Of a stretch of 64,000 bases of DNA, positions 8,095-19,321 are shown piece after piece (the first letter of the stretch is position 1; each line of letters starts with the position of its first letter). A model generated the notes under the pieces. That model saw nothing but the letters and a program-made list of their open reading frames with translations. It did no database searches and was not told where the DNA came from. The position numbers and the translations under genes were made by a program. This DNA is from Antribacter soli (GTDB lineage: Bacteria; Actinomycetota; Actinomycetes; Actinomycetales; Cellulomonadaceae): positions 124,001 to 188,000 of the forward strand of contig NZ_JAKGSG010000022.1 in NCBI RefSeq assembly GCF_021568775.1, written 5' to 3'.

Positions 8095-10899
8095 CTACAG
8101 GTCGCCCCGGCGCTCCAGCCAGCGCATCGCCATCCACCCGATCGGGATGCGCCCCCAGTACGTGACCGCCCGGTACAGGAGCGTCGCGGAGAGCGCGATC
8201 GAGGCCGGCAGCCCGGCGGCGGCGAGACCGGCGGTGAGGGCGCCCTCGACGCCGCCCAGGCCGCCCGGGGTGGGCACCAGGGCGCCGAGCGCGTTGCCCA
8301 CGAGGTTCACCAGCGCGATGTCCACGACCGGCAGCGTGTGCCCGAACGCCGACAAGCACGCGGAGAACGCCAGGATGTAGCCGAGCGTCATGACGAGGTT
8401 GCCCGCGATGCCGAGGGCGAGCCGGCCCGGGTGCCCGAGCATCTGCGCGAGCCGGGGCCACACCTGCCGCATGCGCGGCGCGATGAACGCCATCCCCCAC
8501 CGCCGTACGCCGGGCACGAGCAGCACCGCCACGACGCCGGCGGCCACGCTGCCGAGCGTGAGCAGCACTGCCGCCGACGGCAGCTCGACGAGCGCCCCCG
8601 CCCCGGTGAACACGCTGAGCGCCACGAGCAGCAGCACGGTCACGACGAACTGCGACACCTGCACGAGCGCCACGGTCGCGACCGCCATCGGCATGGTCAC
8701 GCCGCGCTGGTTCAGCATCCGCAGGTTGAGCGCCGCCGGGCCGATGCCCGCGGGGGCGGCGAGCGCGACGAACGAGCCGGCCATCTGGGTGAGCGTGGCG
8801 CGCCACATCGGCACCCGCACGGGCGAGAACGCGACGAGCGTGAGCGCGGCCCCGAACCAGGTGACCATCGCGAGCGCGAACGCGACGGCCGCCCACCACG
8901 GGTTCGCCGAGCGCAGCGCGGCGGTGATCTGCTCGAAGTTGATCGTGGCGACCACGACCGCCACGGCGATGATCGTCAGGGTCAGCGTCACGATCGTGCG
9001 GGCCCCGAAGCGGGTGATGCGCTGGGGCGCCACGTCGGCCTGCGGCAGCCGCTCGACGAGCGCCTCGCGCAGCTCGGTCAGGAGGCCCTTGCGCCGGCGC
9101 ACCTCCTCCCGGGTGGCGCGGGGCAGCGCGATCGACTGGAGCAGCGGCCCGATCGCGGCGATGTCGTCGTCGGGCAGCGCGCGGGCGGCGGACGCGACGG
9201 CACGGCGTGCGCCGACGCGCAGCGCGAGCAGCGCCACCATCTGCACGAGGTCGAAGCGGCGGGAGAGCGGCGACGACGCGATCTCGCCCTGCTCCCAGCC
9301 GGTGAGCCACACGTGCGGGTCGCCGTCGGCGTCGTGGTGGACGAGCAGCACGTCGGGCGTGAGGGCGCGGTGGGTGAGGCCGGCGGCGTGCGCGCGGCCG
9401 AGCTGCTCCCAGGCCTCGGCGAGGACGTCGTCGCTCACCTCGTCGTCGGGCAGGTCGCGCAGCGACACCGCGCCGCGGGCGTGCTCCAGCACGAGGGCGA
9501 CGGAGTCGGCGGCGTCGCCGATGCCGAGCAGCCGGGGCGTGCGCACACCGGCCGCGGTGGCGGCGTAGGAGAGCAGCGCGGTGCGCTCGGCCACGGCCTT
9601 CAGCGAGATCGCGGCGCGGCCCTCGATGCCGCGCAGCCGCAGGGACCGCCAGGATCGGGTGAGCATGCCGACGACCTGCCGGTCGCCGTCGAGCACGACG
9701 ACGTCGCGGCGCACGTCGTCGTCGGTGAACATCGCGTAGACGCGGTTGTCGCCGGCGCGCGTCAGGGCGACGGCGGCCGGGTCCGACGGCGGAGCGGTGT
9801 CGCCGGTGTCCTTGGCGACCTCGCCGGCGTCGGCGGTGTCGGTGTCCGCGGCCTCTGCACGGCGCGGTGCCGTGGCCGCCGCGACCGGGGGCGCCGGCAT
9901 CTCGTCGACGGGCAGCTGCGCGGTCACGTGCCCCTCGGAGTCGATCTCCGTCACCGGGTCGTCGAGGGCGCCGGTGCGGGCTGCGTCGTCGGACACGTCG
10001 TGGACGCGGACCAGCGCCTTGGGCCGGAACCCGGCCCGCTGCGCTGCCGTGACGAGGTCCGGGCCGTAGGCCCGTTCGCTGCGGACGCCCGATGCGTACT
10101 GCACCGCCTGGCCCGCCATCCGGCCCAGCAGCAGCGACACGAGCACGCCCGGGAGCGAGACCTGCCCGGTGATGAGCACGATGCCGAGCGCGACGAACAT
10201 CAGGTTCCACGACCACCGCACGGTCCGCCGCCGCGTCGCCGGACCGGCGACGGTGAGCAGCGCGGTCACGGCAGCGGCGTACTCGGGGATGGTCAGGATG
10301 TAACCCTGGCCGCGCTCCCAGACCGACATGGTGCGCACCAGCTCGGTGCTGCCGAGGCGCAGGACGAGGAACGTCGTGACGAGGCCGACGAGCAGCGCGA
10401 GCATGGCCGCGACGATCGACTCGACGACCTGGCGGCCGAGCCGGCGCACCCCGAGCTCGACGAGCACGGCCACCGGAGCCAGCAGCGTCACGATGCCCTG
10501 CAGCACGGCGACGGGCACGAACAGGAGCTGGGCGAGCAGGTCGTTGAAGCCGCGGACGTCCTCCGTGACCCCCTCGGTGGTGCCGTGCGCCACGACGGAC
10601 AGCACCAGCACGAGCGCCACGCCGACCGCGCACATCACGAGCCCGAGCAGGTCCCGCGGATGCCGGACGCGCTGTTCGGGAGTGTCCACCACGCGCACCA
10701 CGCCGTGGTCGGGGACCTGTGCCAGGACAGCCCGCAGCGACCCGGTCTGGGGGCTGCTCACGGTCACGGCCCGGACCTCGCCGATGCGCCACGCGCCTCC
10801 GCCCGCGGGCCCGTCCTGGATCGGTGCTCCTGCCGTTCCGCTCCCCGCGTCCGCCCCGCCCGCGGCGTCTTCCGCCCGGTCGGTGCTTGTGTCGGACAT
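8095..10899 (-). CDS. Flippase-like (MprF/LPG-synthase TM family) protein with internal pseudokinase domain
   Basis: 934 residues with three parts. Residues 1-75 are Gly/Ala/Asp-rich. About 75-290 hold several membrane helices. About 340-600 resemble an ABC1/Ser-Thr kinase-like fold (LVLEHARG hinge, WEQLGRAHAAGLTHRALTPD catalytic-loop region near residue 508). The C-terminal part, about 615-925, is the flippase-like multi-helix domain of the UPF0104/lysylphosphatidylglycerol synthase membrane family, including PAGIGPAALNLR and TPGGLGGVEGALTAGL. In the kinase-like part the catalytic Asp of HRD is Ala-Leu and the DFG is replaced by LTGWEQG, so it should not phosphorylate. No GNAT-like lysyl-transfer domain is present. 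A role in moving a lipid or lipid-linked intermediate is an inference from the family. Confidence 0.8.
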   Translation of the reverse strand: MSDTSTDRAEDAAGGADAGSGTAGAPIQDGPAGGGAWRIGEVRAVTVSSPQTGSLRAVLAQVPDHGVVRVVDTPEQRVRHPRDLLGLVMCAVGVALVLVLSVVAHGTTEGVTEDVRGFNDLLAQLLFVPVAVLQGIVTLLAPVAVLVELGVRRLGRQVVESIVAAMLALLVGLVTTFLVLRLGSTELVRTMSVWERGQGYILTIPEYAAAVTALLTVAGPATRRRTVRWSWNLMFVALGIVLITGQVSLPGVLVSLLLGRMAGQAVQYASGVRSERAYGPDLVTAAQRAGFRPKALVRVHDVSDDAARTGALDDPVTEIDSEGHVTAQLPVDEMPAPPVAAATAPRRAEAADTDTADAGEVAKDTGDTAPPSDPAAVALTRAGDNRVYAMFTDDDVRRDVVVLDGDRQVVGMLTRSWRSLRLRGIEGRAAISLKAVAERTALLSYAATAAGVRTPRLLGIGDAADSVALVLEHARGAVSLRDLPDDEVSDDVLAEAWEQLGRAHAAGLTHRALTPDVLLVHHDADGDPHVWLTGWEQGEIASSPLSRRFDLVQMVALLALRVGARRAVASAARALPDDDIAAIGPLLQSIALPRATREEVRRRKGLLTELREALVERLPQADVAPQRITRFGARTIVTLTLTIIAVAVVVATINFEQITAALRSANPWWAAVAFALAMVTWFGAALTLVAFSPVRVPMWRATLTQMAGSFVALAAPAGIGPAALNLRMLNQRGVTMPMAVATVALVQVSQFVVTVLLLVALSVFTGAGALVELPSAAVLLTLGSVAAGVVAVLLVPGVRRWGMAFIAPRMRQVWPRLAQMLGHPGRLALGIAGNLVMTLGYILAFSACLSAFGHTLPVVDIALVNLVGNALGALVPTPGGLGGVEGALTAGLAAAGLPASIALSATLLYRAVTYWGRIPIGWMAMRWLERRGDL

Positions 10900-10990
10900 A
10901 GACGCGAGTTTAGAGGTGTGCCCTGCTCAGCGCGCCAACAAATGGGATGGTGCGGTGAATGTCCGGGTACCGTCGGAGTCGTCCCTGCGG

Positions 10991-11785
10991 TCAGAGAAGA
11001 TCGCGCCAACTGGCCGGCAGCAGCGCGTAGCCGACGAAGGCCACCACATCGAGCACGGTGTGCGCCACGACGAGCGGGACGACCCGGCGGCGGCCCCATC
11101 GGGACGTGTAGAACCACGAGAAGACGACGCCCATGACGACGTTGCCGAGGAACGGTCCGAACCCCTGGTACAGGTGGTACGAGCCGCGCAGGACCGAGCT
11201 CGCGACGACGAACTTCACCCGGTCCCAGCCGAGGTCCGAGGTGCGCTCGTACAGGTACGCGACGGCGATCATCTCCTCGAGGAGACCGTTCTGCAGGGCG
11301 CTCAGCACGAGCACCGGGACCGTCCACCACGCCTCGTTCAGTGCCGAGGCCTGCACCTGCACCGTGATGCCCATGGCGCGCCCGGCCAGGTAGAACGCGA
11401 GGCCGGGGATGCCGATCGCGGCGGCGAGCGCGAACCCCCAGGCGGTGTCGCGCGCCGGGCGGGACCGGTCGAGGCCGATCCGCGCGAGGGCGTCGCGCCC
11501 CCGCCCGGACAGCAGGTACAGCGCCAGCGCGACCGGCACGAGCCCGAACCCGATGCTCAGGAGCTGGTAGGTGAGGTCCAGGTACGGGCGCGGCGACTGG
11601 CTCGGGTTGAGGGTGGCCGTCTGCTCCGCGAGCGGGGGTCCCGCCGTCAGGCGCGCGACGATGTTCACCACCGCGTAGACGGCGGACTTGCCCAGGCTCA
11701 GCCCGAGGACGATCCAGATCTCGGCACCGACCCGCCGCCGGGTCTGGACGGCGGGCGTGTCGTGCGCGAACTCGGTACTGCTCAT
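10991..11785 (-). CDS. CPBP family intramembrane metalloprotease (Abi)
   Basis: 264 residues, about eight hydrophobic segments. The first CPBP motif is the Glu pair in LLEEMIAVAYLYER near residue 170, and the second is the His in RGSYHLYQG about 35 residues later; a third His is in PLVVAHTVLD. The canonical Arg of EExxxR is replaced by Val, as in a group of actinobacterial relatives with the RGSYHLYQG motif. Family members cleave prenylated peptides, process bacteriocins or proteolyse membrane proteins; the target here is unknown. Start ATG at 11785 is preferred because the membrane region begins soon after. Confidence 0.85.
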   Translation of the reverse strand: MSSTEFAHDTPAVQTRRRVGAEIWIVLGLSLGKSAVYAVVNIVARLTAGPPLAEQTATLNPSQSPRPYLDLTYQLLSIGFGLVPVALALYLLSGRGRDALARIGLDRSRPARDTAWGFALAAAIGIPGLAFYLAGRAMGITVQVQASALNEAWWTVPVLVLSALQNGLLEEMIAVAYLYERTSDLGWDRVKFVVASSVLRGSYHLYQGFGPFLGNVVMGVVFSWFYTSRWGRRRVVPLVVAHTVLDVVAFVGYALLPASWRDLL

Positions 11786-11877
11786 CAGCCGGTTATAGCA
11801 CCGCCGGCTGAGCCCGCGGTGATCAGGCCGTTCTCCGCAGAGGCCCTTGTGCTCACCGGGGCCTACGGTGCAGACTG

Positions 11878-11892
11878 GTTTGCAGTACAAAC
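11878..11892. promoter_or_regulatory. Putative operator of the ABC/regulator operon
   Basis: Inverted repeat gtttg-cagta-caaac, 21 bases upstream of the ATG of the first operon gene. Read as tttgca-g-tacaaa it is a palindrome around a central G with one mismatch. It is placed where the winged-helix regulator encoded second in the operon could autoregulate it. Assignment to that regulator is inference. Confidence 0.4.
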
Positions 11893-11912
11893 TACTCCGA
11901 GAGGCGGACTCC

Positions 11913-12596
11913 ATGGACGACGACCAGGGCACGTCGTCGGGCGGATCGTTCGACCCGGCCGACTCGCTCCGCGTGATCCGGGAGCAGACCGACCGCGCCC
12001 GCGACGCCACGGAGCCCGACGGGCGCGTCCTCTTCGGAGCGTGGGGCGTCGCCTGGCTGGTCGGCTACCTCGCCATGTGGACCGCCGCCCGTGAGACCGG
12101 CCTCCCCACCGCCTGGGCGGGTTGGGTGCTGGCCGGCTGCATCGTCGGCGCCACGGCTCTCACGATCGTGCACAGCACCACCCGGACCGCCGGGCTGCGC
12201 GGTGCGAGCTCCCGTACCGGCGCGATGTACGGATGGACCTGGTTCCTCGGCTTCATGGCCTACGGCACCGTGCTCGGGGCCATGGGCGACGCAGGCGCGT
12301 CCCTGGAGGTCCAGGCGACGGCGGCGAACGGTTTCGCGTGCATCGTCGTCGGCCTCATGTACATCGCGGGCGGCCTGCTGTTCCGCGAGACCCGCATGTA
12401 CGCCGTCGGCGCCTGGATGCTGGTCACGGCCGCGGTCGCGGCGTTCGCGGGCATGCCGCACACCTACCTCGTCATGGCCCTCGCCGGCGGGGGCGGCTTC
12501 CTCGCCATGGTGGTGGTGGAGCAGGTCGTCCGTGTCCGACGCCGGTCGCTCGCGTCGCCCGGCTTGCCCGCCCCGGGCGGTGCGGCGCGTGACTGA
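11913..12596 (+). CDS. Hypothetical membrane protein, first gene of ABC operon
   Basis: 227 residues. A soluble N-terminus (about 1-45) contains SLRVIREQTDRARDATEPDGR, then six hydrophobic helices between about 48 and 205, and a short basic tail. The same arrangement (six-helix protein, small winged-helix regulator, ABC ATPase, ABC permease) recurs in actinobacterial operons, where the first gene is usually unnamed. It could be a membrane sensor or an accessory to the transporter; no catalytic motif is visible. A gaggcgg ribosome site precedes ATG 11913. The stop codon overlaps the start of the regulator gene. Confidence 0.8.
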   Translation: MDDDQGTSSGGSFDPADSLRVIREQTDRARDATEPDGRVLFGAWGVAWLVGYLAMWTAARETGLPTAWAGWVLAGCIVGATALTIVHSTTRTAGLRGASSRTGAMYGWTWFLGFMAYGTVLGAMGDAGASLEVQATAANGFACIVVGLMYIAGGLLFRETRMYAVGAWMLVTAAVAAFAGMPHTYLVMALAGGGGFLAMVVVEQVVRVRRRSLASPGLPAPGGAARD

Positions 12597-12894
12597 GGAG
12601 CTCGACCCGGTGATCCACGCGCCCGCGCGCCTGCGGGTGGTGGCGACCCTCGCGACGCTCGCGAAGGGGGACGAGGTGGCGTTCCCCCGGCTCCGCAAGC
12701 TGCTCGACATGACCGCCGGGAACCTGTCCACGCACCTGCGCAAGCTCGAGGACGCCGGGTACGTGCAGGTCACCAAGACGCACGAGGGCCGGGTCCCCGC
12801 GACCTACCTGGCCCTGACCGACCGCGGACGCGCCGCGTTCGCGGAGTACCAGACAGCGCTGACGAACCTCCTGAAGGGAGCGGGGCATGACTGA
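12589..12894 (+). CDS. Winged-helix transcriptional regulator (HTH_34/MarR-like)
   Basis: 101 residues consisting of one winged helix-turn-helix domain: IHAPARLRVVATLATL as helix 1, FPRLRKLLDMTAGNLSTHLRKL as the HTH, and VTKTHEGRVPATYLALTDRG as the wing. The last residues form a dimerisation helix. Proteins of this small family are repressors that respond to a ligand or to membrane state and usually control the operon they sit in. The start GTG at 12589 overlaps the preceding stop (gtgactga), which implies translational coupling. The ABC ATPase start overlaps its own stop codon. Confidence 0.88.
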   Translation: MTEELDPVIHAPARLRVVATLATLAKGDEVAFPRLRKLLDMTAGNLSTHLRKLEDAGYVQVTKTHEGRVPATYLALTDRGRAAFAEYQTALTNLLKGAGHD

Positions 12895-13795
12895 GGTGGT
12901 GGAGGTGTCGGGGGTGACGCGACGCTTCGGCGAGGTCCTGGCGCTCGACGACGTGTCGCTCGCGGTCGGGCCTGGCGAGCTCGTGGGGATGCTCGGGCCC
13001 AACGGTGCCGGCAAGTCCACGCTGCTGTCGCTGGTCAGCGGGCAGCGCAAGCCCGACTCCGGGACGGTCCGCCTGCTCGGCGGCGACCCCCGCGACCCGG
13101 CCTCCCGCGTGTCGCTCGGCATCACGCCGCAGGAGACCGGGCTGCCCGCGACCCTGCGGGTGCACGAGGTGGTCGACTTCGTGGCTCAGCACTATCCGTC
13201 GCCGCTCCCCACGGGCGAGCTGCTGGAGCTGTTCGGCCTGCGCGACCTGGCCCGGCGACAGACCGGTTCGCTCTCCGGCGGGCAGAAGCGACGCCTCGCC
13301 GTCGCCCTGTCCCTGGTGGGCCGGCCGCGCGTCGTGCTCCTCGACGAGCCGACGACCGGCCTCGACGTGTCCGGCCGCGCCGCCCTGTGGGACGCGATCC
13401 GCGACTACCACGCGGAGGGCGGCACGGTGCTCCTCACCTCCCACTACCTGGAGGAGGTTCAGGCCCTCGCCGAGCGCGTCGTCGTGATCGACCACGGGCG
13501 CGTCCTCACCGACGACACGCTCGACGCGGTGCTCCGGCGGGTGTCGGTGCGGCGGGTGGTCGTGTCGAGCAGCGCCGACCTCGGCGGCCTGCCCGGGGTC
13601 GCCCGCGCGGAGCGGGAGGCCGGCGACCGGCAGGTGCTCTGGACGGCCGACTCCGACGCGCTCGTGCGCGAGCTGGTGGGCTCCGGGACGGACTTCGCCG
13701 GCCTGGAGATCCGCGGGGCGACGCTGGAGGAGGCGTTCGCGGAGCTGGTGACACCGGGCGCCCTTGTCGGGGCGAGCGAGGGAGAGGCGCGATGA
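12887..13795 (+). CDS. ABC transporter ATP-binding protein
   Basis: 302 residues. One ABC domain has Walker A GPNGAGKST near residue 40, Q-loop TPQETG, signature LSGGQKRR near 130, and Walker B VVLLDEPTTGLD near 150, followed by the switch His in LLTSHYLEE. A C-terminal extension of about 90 residues (DTLDAVLRRV onward) matches the DrrA/NatA-type multidrug or antibiotic exporters. It powers the permease encoded immediately downstream. Its start overlaps the regulator stop and its stop overlaps the permease start (ATGA), so the three proteins are translationally coupled. Confidence 0.93.
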   Translation: MTEVVEVSGVTRRFGEVLALDDVSLAVGPGELVGMLGPNGAGKSTLLSLVSGQRKPDSGTVRLLGGDPRDPASRVSLGITPQETGLPATLRVHEVVDFVAQHYPSPLPTGELLELFGLRDLARRQTGSLSGGQKRRLAVALSLVGRPRVVLLDEPTTGLDVSGRAALWDAIRDYHAEGGTVLLTSHYLEEVQALAERVVVIDHGRVLTDDTLDAVLRRVSVRRVVVSSSADLGGLPGVARAEREAGDRQVLWTADSDALVRELVGSGTDFAGLEIRGATLEEAFAELVTPGALVGASEGEAR

Positions 13796-14580
13796 GCGCG
13801 GAGACGACGTCGGGCACCGTGGCGCTGCGGTCCTTCTGGGCCCTGTCCTGGCTGCACCTGCGGTACCAGTTCCTCGAGACCGTCCGCGTGCCCATCGCGG
13901 TGCTGGGCAACCTGCTCTTCCCCGCGATGTCGATGTTCTTCTTCGTGGTGCCGCAGGAGTCCGTCGCCGGGAACCCGGTGTTCGCCGCCACGGCGGTGGC
14001 GTCGCTCGGGCTGTTCGCCGTGTGCTCGGCCAGCCTGTTCACCTACGGCCTGGGGGTCGCGGAGGACCGGCAGCTCCCGTTCGACCCGTTCGTGCGGTCG
14101 CTGCCCGCGGGGCCCGGGCCGCGCATGGTGGGCCGCGTGCTCAACGGCGCGATCTTCTCGCTGTTCGGCGTCGTGCCGCTGATCCTCATCGGGTGGCTGT
14201 TCACCGAGGCCACCGTGACACCGGTGCAGCTGCTCGCCGGCGTCACGACGATCCTCGGCGTCTCGGTGCCCTTCGTGCTGCTCGGGATGGGGATCGGGCA
14301 CTCGATGTCGGCCAAGGCGGCGCTGCCCGTGGTGCAGGTCATCCTGTTCCCGCTCGCGTTCGCCGGCGGCCTGTTCCTGCCGCCCCAGCTGTTCCCGTCC
14401 TGGCTCGACGGGATCTCGCTCGCGACCCCGACGCGCGCCGGGCGCGACCTGCTCGTCGCGGCGGTGACCGGTGGGGACGCGCCGGGGACGGCGCTGCCGG
14501 TGCTCGCCGGGTGGACGGTGCTCTTCGCCGCCCTCGCCGTGTGGGCCTACCGGAGGGACGAGGGCCGGCGCTTCCGGTAG
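13792..14580 (+). CDS. ABC-2 type transporter permease
   Basis: 262 residues with six hydrophobic segments, layout as in ABC-2 (DrrB-like) permeases: an N-terminal amphipathic stretch (SFWALSWLHLRYQFLETVR), membrane helices and the motif FPLAFAGGLFLPPQLFPSWL between helices 5 and 6. It would form the membrane channel with the preceding ATPase. Exported substrate unknown; the operon-borne regulator suggests induction by the substrate. The start ATG overlaps the ATPase stop. The gene converges on copA with a 15-base gap. Confidence 0.9.
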   Translation: MSAETTSGTVALRSFWALSWLHLRYQFLETVRVPIAVLGNLLFPAMSMFFFVVPQESVAGNPVFAATAVASLGLFAVCSASLFTYGLGVAEDRQLPFDPFVRSLPAGPGPRMVGRVLNGAIFSLFGVVPLILIGWLFTEATVTPVQLLAGVTTILGVSVPFVLLGMGIGHSMSAKAALPVVQVILFPLAFAGGLFLPPQLFPSWLDGISLATPTRAGRDLLVAAVTGGDAPGTALPVLAGWTVLFAALAVWAYRRDEGRRFR

Positions 14581-14595
14581 TGCCGCCGAGGTCGC

Positions 14596-17061
<2,466 letters not shown>

Positions 17062-17165
17062 GCGCGCTCCTTCAGTGACGGGCCGCGACCGGCCTCGAGG
17101 CGGGACGGGCAACCTGGGCCGCCGGTCTCACCGCGAGGCCGGTCGCGGCCGGGTGGTGCGAGGGG

Positions 17166-17474
17166 TCAGGACCGGACGATCGGCAGCATGTGCGTCGCCT
17201 GGCGGGCCGGGGCCTGCGCCGCGGCCTCGGCGGCGACGGCGTTCTCCAGCACCTCGACGCCCTCGACGGCGTAGCCGGCCTCGTCGATGGCGTCACGCAG
17301 CGGCGCCTCCTCGAGCGGGTCGGACGAGACCACGCGGACGAGCGACGTGCCGCCCGCGTGCAGCTCGACGGTCACGTCCTGCACGGCGGGCACGGCGCGC
17401 AGCTCGTTCGTGACGGACGACGCGCAGTGGCTGCAGGTCATGCCGGTGACGTTGAGGGTGGTGATGGTGGTCAT
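17166..17474 (-). CDS. copZ: Copper chaperone, heavy-metal-associated domain
   Basis: 102 residues. The ferredoxin-like HMA domain (about 1-75) has the metal-binding loop GMTCSHCASSV near residue 12. A C-terminal tail of about 27 residues (Ala/Gln-rich) ends in THMLPIVRS, which is longer than the usual 68-residue CopZ. It delivers Cu(I) to CopA and probably loads CsoR. It is second in the csoR-copZ-copA unit, 19 bases downstream of csoR. Confidence 0.92.
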   Translation of the reverse strand: MTTITTLNVTGMTCSHCASSVTNELRAVPAVQDVTVELHAGGTSLVRVVSSDPLEEAPLRDAIDEAGYAVEGVEVLENAVAAEAAAQAPARQATHMLPIVRS

Positions 17475-17493
17475 GCGGTACCCCTTCGTGAGT

Positions 17494-17847
17494 TCACATC
17501 CGCACGAGGCGGGCGATGGCCTCGGCAGCTTCCCGTACCTTGGCGGCACCGGCGTCGTCGGACGCCTTGGCCGCGTCGACGACGCAGTGGCCGAGGTGGT
17601 CCTCGACGAGGGCGAGGCTGACGGCCTGCAGGGCCTTCGTGACGGCCGACACCTGGGTCAGCACGTCGATGCAGTACACGTCCTCGTCGATCATCCGCGC
17701 GATGCCGCGGACCTGGCCCTCGATGCGGCGCATCCGCTTGAGGTACCCCTCCTTGTCGGAGGCGTAGCCGTGCGGTGCGTCGTGCTCGTGGCCAGGCTCG
17801 TGCTCGACGCCGGAGCCCCCCTCGGGTGCGTTCGTCGTCTCGGTCAT
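17494..17847 (-). CDS. csoR: Copper-sensing transcriptional repressor CsoR
   Basis: 117 residues. An N-terminal His/Glu-rich tail (EHEPGHEHDAPHG) may bind metal; the four-helix CsoR domain follows. The Cu(I) ligands Cys-His-Cys are visible as DVYCIDVLTQ and EDHLGHCV, the pattern of true copper sensors, and the conserved RRIEGQVRGI is present. In the apo form it represses the operon from the palindrome just upstream; Cu(I) binding releases it. First gene of csoR-copZ-copA. Confidence 0.95.
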   Translation of the reverse strand: MTETTNAPEGGSGVEHEPGHEHDAPHGYASDKEGYLKRMRRIEGQVRGIARMIDEDVYCIDVLTQVSAVTKALQAVSLALVEDHLGHCVVDAAKASDDAGAAKVREAAEAIARLVRM

Positions 17848-17855
17848 GCGGCCAC

Positions 17856-17873
17856 TATACCCCTAGGGGGTAA
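17856..17873. promoter_or_regulatory. CsoR operator
   Basis: Sequence tataccccctagggggtaa carries a C4-5/TA/G5 palindrome, the known CsoR-type operator pattern (runs of C and G around a TA centre within A/T flanks). It begins 9 bases upstream of the csoR ATG and lies between csoR and the hemL stop, so it controls csoR-copZ-copA. Confidence 0.85.
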
Positions 17874-17891
17874 GGGTGTCAGCCGCGTCGG

Positions 17892-19307
17892 TCAGGCCGT
17901 GGCCGCCGCCGCTGCCTTCGCCGCAGCCGGGAGGGCCTCGAGGATCCGGTCCACTGCTGCGTCGTCGTGCGCCGCGGAGACGAACCACGCCTCGAACACC
18001 GACGGCGGAAGGTTCACGCCGGACTCCAGCATGGAGTGGAACAGCGCCGTGTACCGGTGGGTCTCCTGGGCCTGCGCCTGGGCGTAGTCCCGCACGCCGC
18101 GCGACGCCGCGAGCGGCCCGAAGAACACGGAGAACAGCGAGCCGGCGCGCTGCACGCGGTGCTCCACACCCTCGGCGGAGAGCGCCTCGCCCACCGCGGC
18201 GGCCAGCACGGACGCGACGTGGTCGACCCGGGCGTACACGCCGTCGTCGGCGAGGCGCAGTGTCGTGAGGCCTGACGCGACCGCCACCGGGTTCCCCGAC
18301 AGCGTGCCCGCCTGGTAGACCGGGCCGAGCGGCGCGAGATGGTTCATGACGGTGGCCGGGCCGCCGAGCGCCGCCACGGGCATGCCGCCGCCGATGACCT
18401 TGCCGAACGTGAAGAGGTCGGGCGCGTACCCCTCGGACCCCTGCGAGCGGAGCGCGGCGTTCTCCAGCCCCCACCAGCCCGACGGGCCGACGCGGAAGCC
18501 GGTCAGCACCTCGTCCAGGATCAGCAGCGCCCCGTGCGCGGACGTGATCCGGCGCAGGCCCTCGTTGAAGCCCTCGGCGGGCGGCACCACGCCCATGTTG
18601 GCGGGGGCGGCCTCCGTGATCACGGCCGCGATCTGCGAGCCGTGCTGCGCGAACGCCGCCTCGACGGCCGCGAGGTCGTTGTACGGCAGCACCAGGGTCT
18701 CCGCGGCCGAGGCCTCCGTCACGCCCGCCGACCCGGGCATCGCGAGCGTCGCGACCCCCGACCCGGCCTCCGCCAGGAGCCCGTCCACGTGCCCGTGGTA
18801 GCACCCGGCGAACTTCACGACGAGCGGCCGGCCGGTCACGCCGCGGGCCAGGCGGACGGCGGTCATCGTCGCCTCGGTGCCGGTGGACACGAGGCGCACC
18901 CGCTCCGCCGCGGGGACGCGGCGCCTCACCTCCTCGGCCAGCTCGACCTCGCCCAGCGTCGGCGCGCCGAACGACAGCCCGCGCGCCGCGGCCTCCTGCA
19001 CGGCCGCCACGACCTCCGGGTGGGCGTGCCCCAGCAGGGCAGGGCCCCACGAGCACACCAGGTCCACGTACTCGCGCCCCGCGACGTCGGTGACGTACGG
19101 GCCGCGCGCCGACGCGAGGAACCGCGGGTCGCCGCCGACGCTCCGGTACGCCCGCACGGGCGAGTTCACGCCGCCCGGGATCACGCCCTGGGCGCGCACG
19201 AAGGCGGCGTGGTTCGGGTCCGGCAGGGTGCGCCGCAGCGCCTGGGTCTCGATGGCCGACGCCGGCCGGTCGCCTTCCGCCGTCGTCGTGCGCTCGTCGT
19301 CGCTCAC
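17892..19307 (-). CDS. hemL: Glutamate-1-semialdehyde 2,1-aminomutase
   Basis: 471 residues, a PLP-dependent class III aminotransferase fold. The PLP lysine is in [24 protein letters not shown] supplies the cofactor Asp, and YHGHVDGLL and FAGCYHG match the family. It converts glutamate-1-semialdehyde made by HemA to 5-aminolevulinate. The start chosen is GTG 19307, preceded by ggggga at a spacing of about 7; a GTG at 19325 overlapping the hemB stop (GTGA) and a further ATG at 19334 are alternatives. Last gene of the minus-strand hem cluster. Confidence 0.93.
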   Translation of the reverse strand: MSDDERTTTAEGDRPASAIETQALRRTLPDPNHAAFVRAQGVIPGGVNSPVRAYRSVGGDPRFLASARGPYVTDVAGREYVDLVCSWGPALLGHAHPEVVAAVQEAAARGLSFGAPTLGEVELAEEVRRRVPAAERVRLVSTGTEATMTAVRLARGVTGRPLVVKFAGCYHGHVDGLLAEAGSGVATLAMPGSAGVTEASAAETLVLPYNDLAAVEAAFAQHGSQIAAVITEAAPANMGVVPPAEGFNEGLRRITSAHGALLILDEVLTGFRVGPSGWWGLENAALRSQGSEGYAPDLFTFGKVIGGGMPVAALGGPATVMNHLAPLGPVYQAGTLSGNPVAVASGLTTLRLADDGVYARVDHVASVLAAAVGEALSAEGVEHRVQRAGSLFSVFFGPLAASRGVRDYAQAQAQETHRYTALFHSMLESGVNLPPSVFEAWFVSAAHDDAAVDRILEALPAAAKAAAAATA

Positions 19308-19321
19308 CCCGAGGTCCCCCG

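Noticed and set aside
8074-11136. A 1020-codon plus-strand frame opposite the flippase-like gene
   Set aside because: It has His/Arg/Gln-rich shadow composition and no start signal; the minus-strand protein has membrane helices and family motifs.
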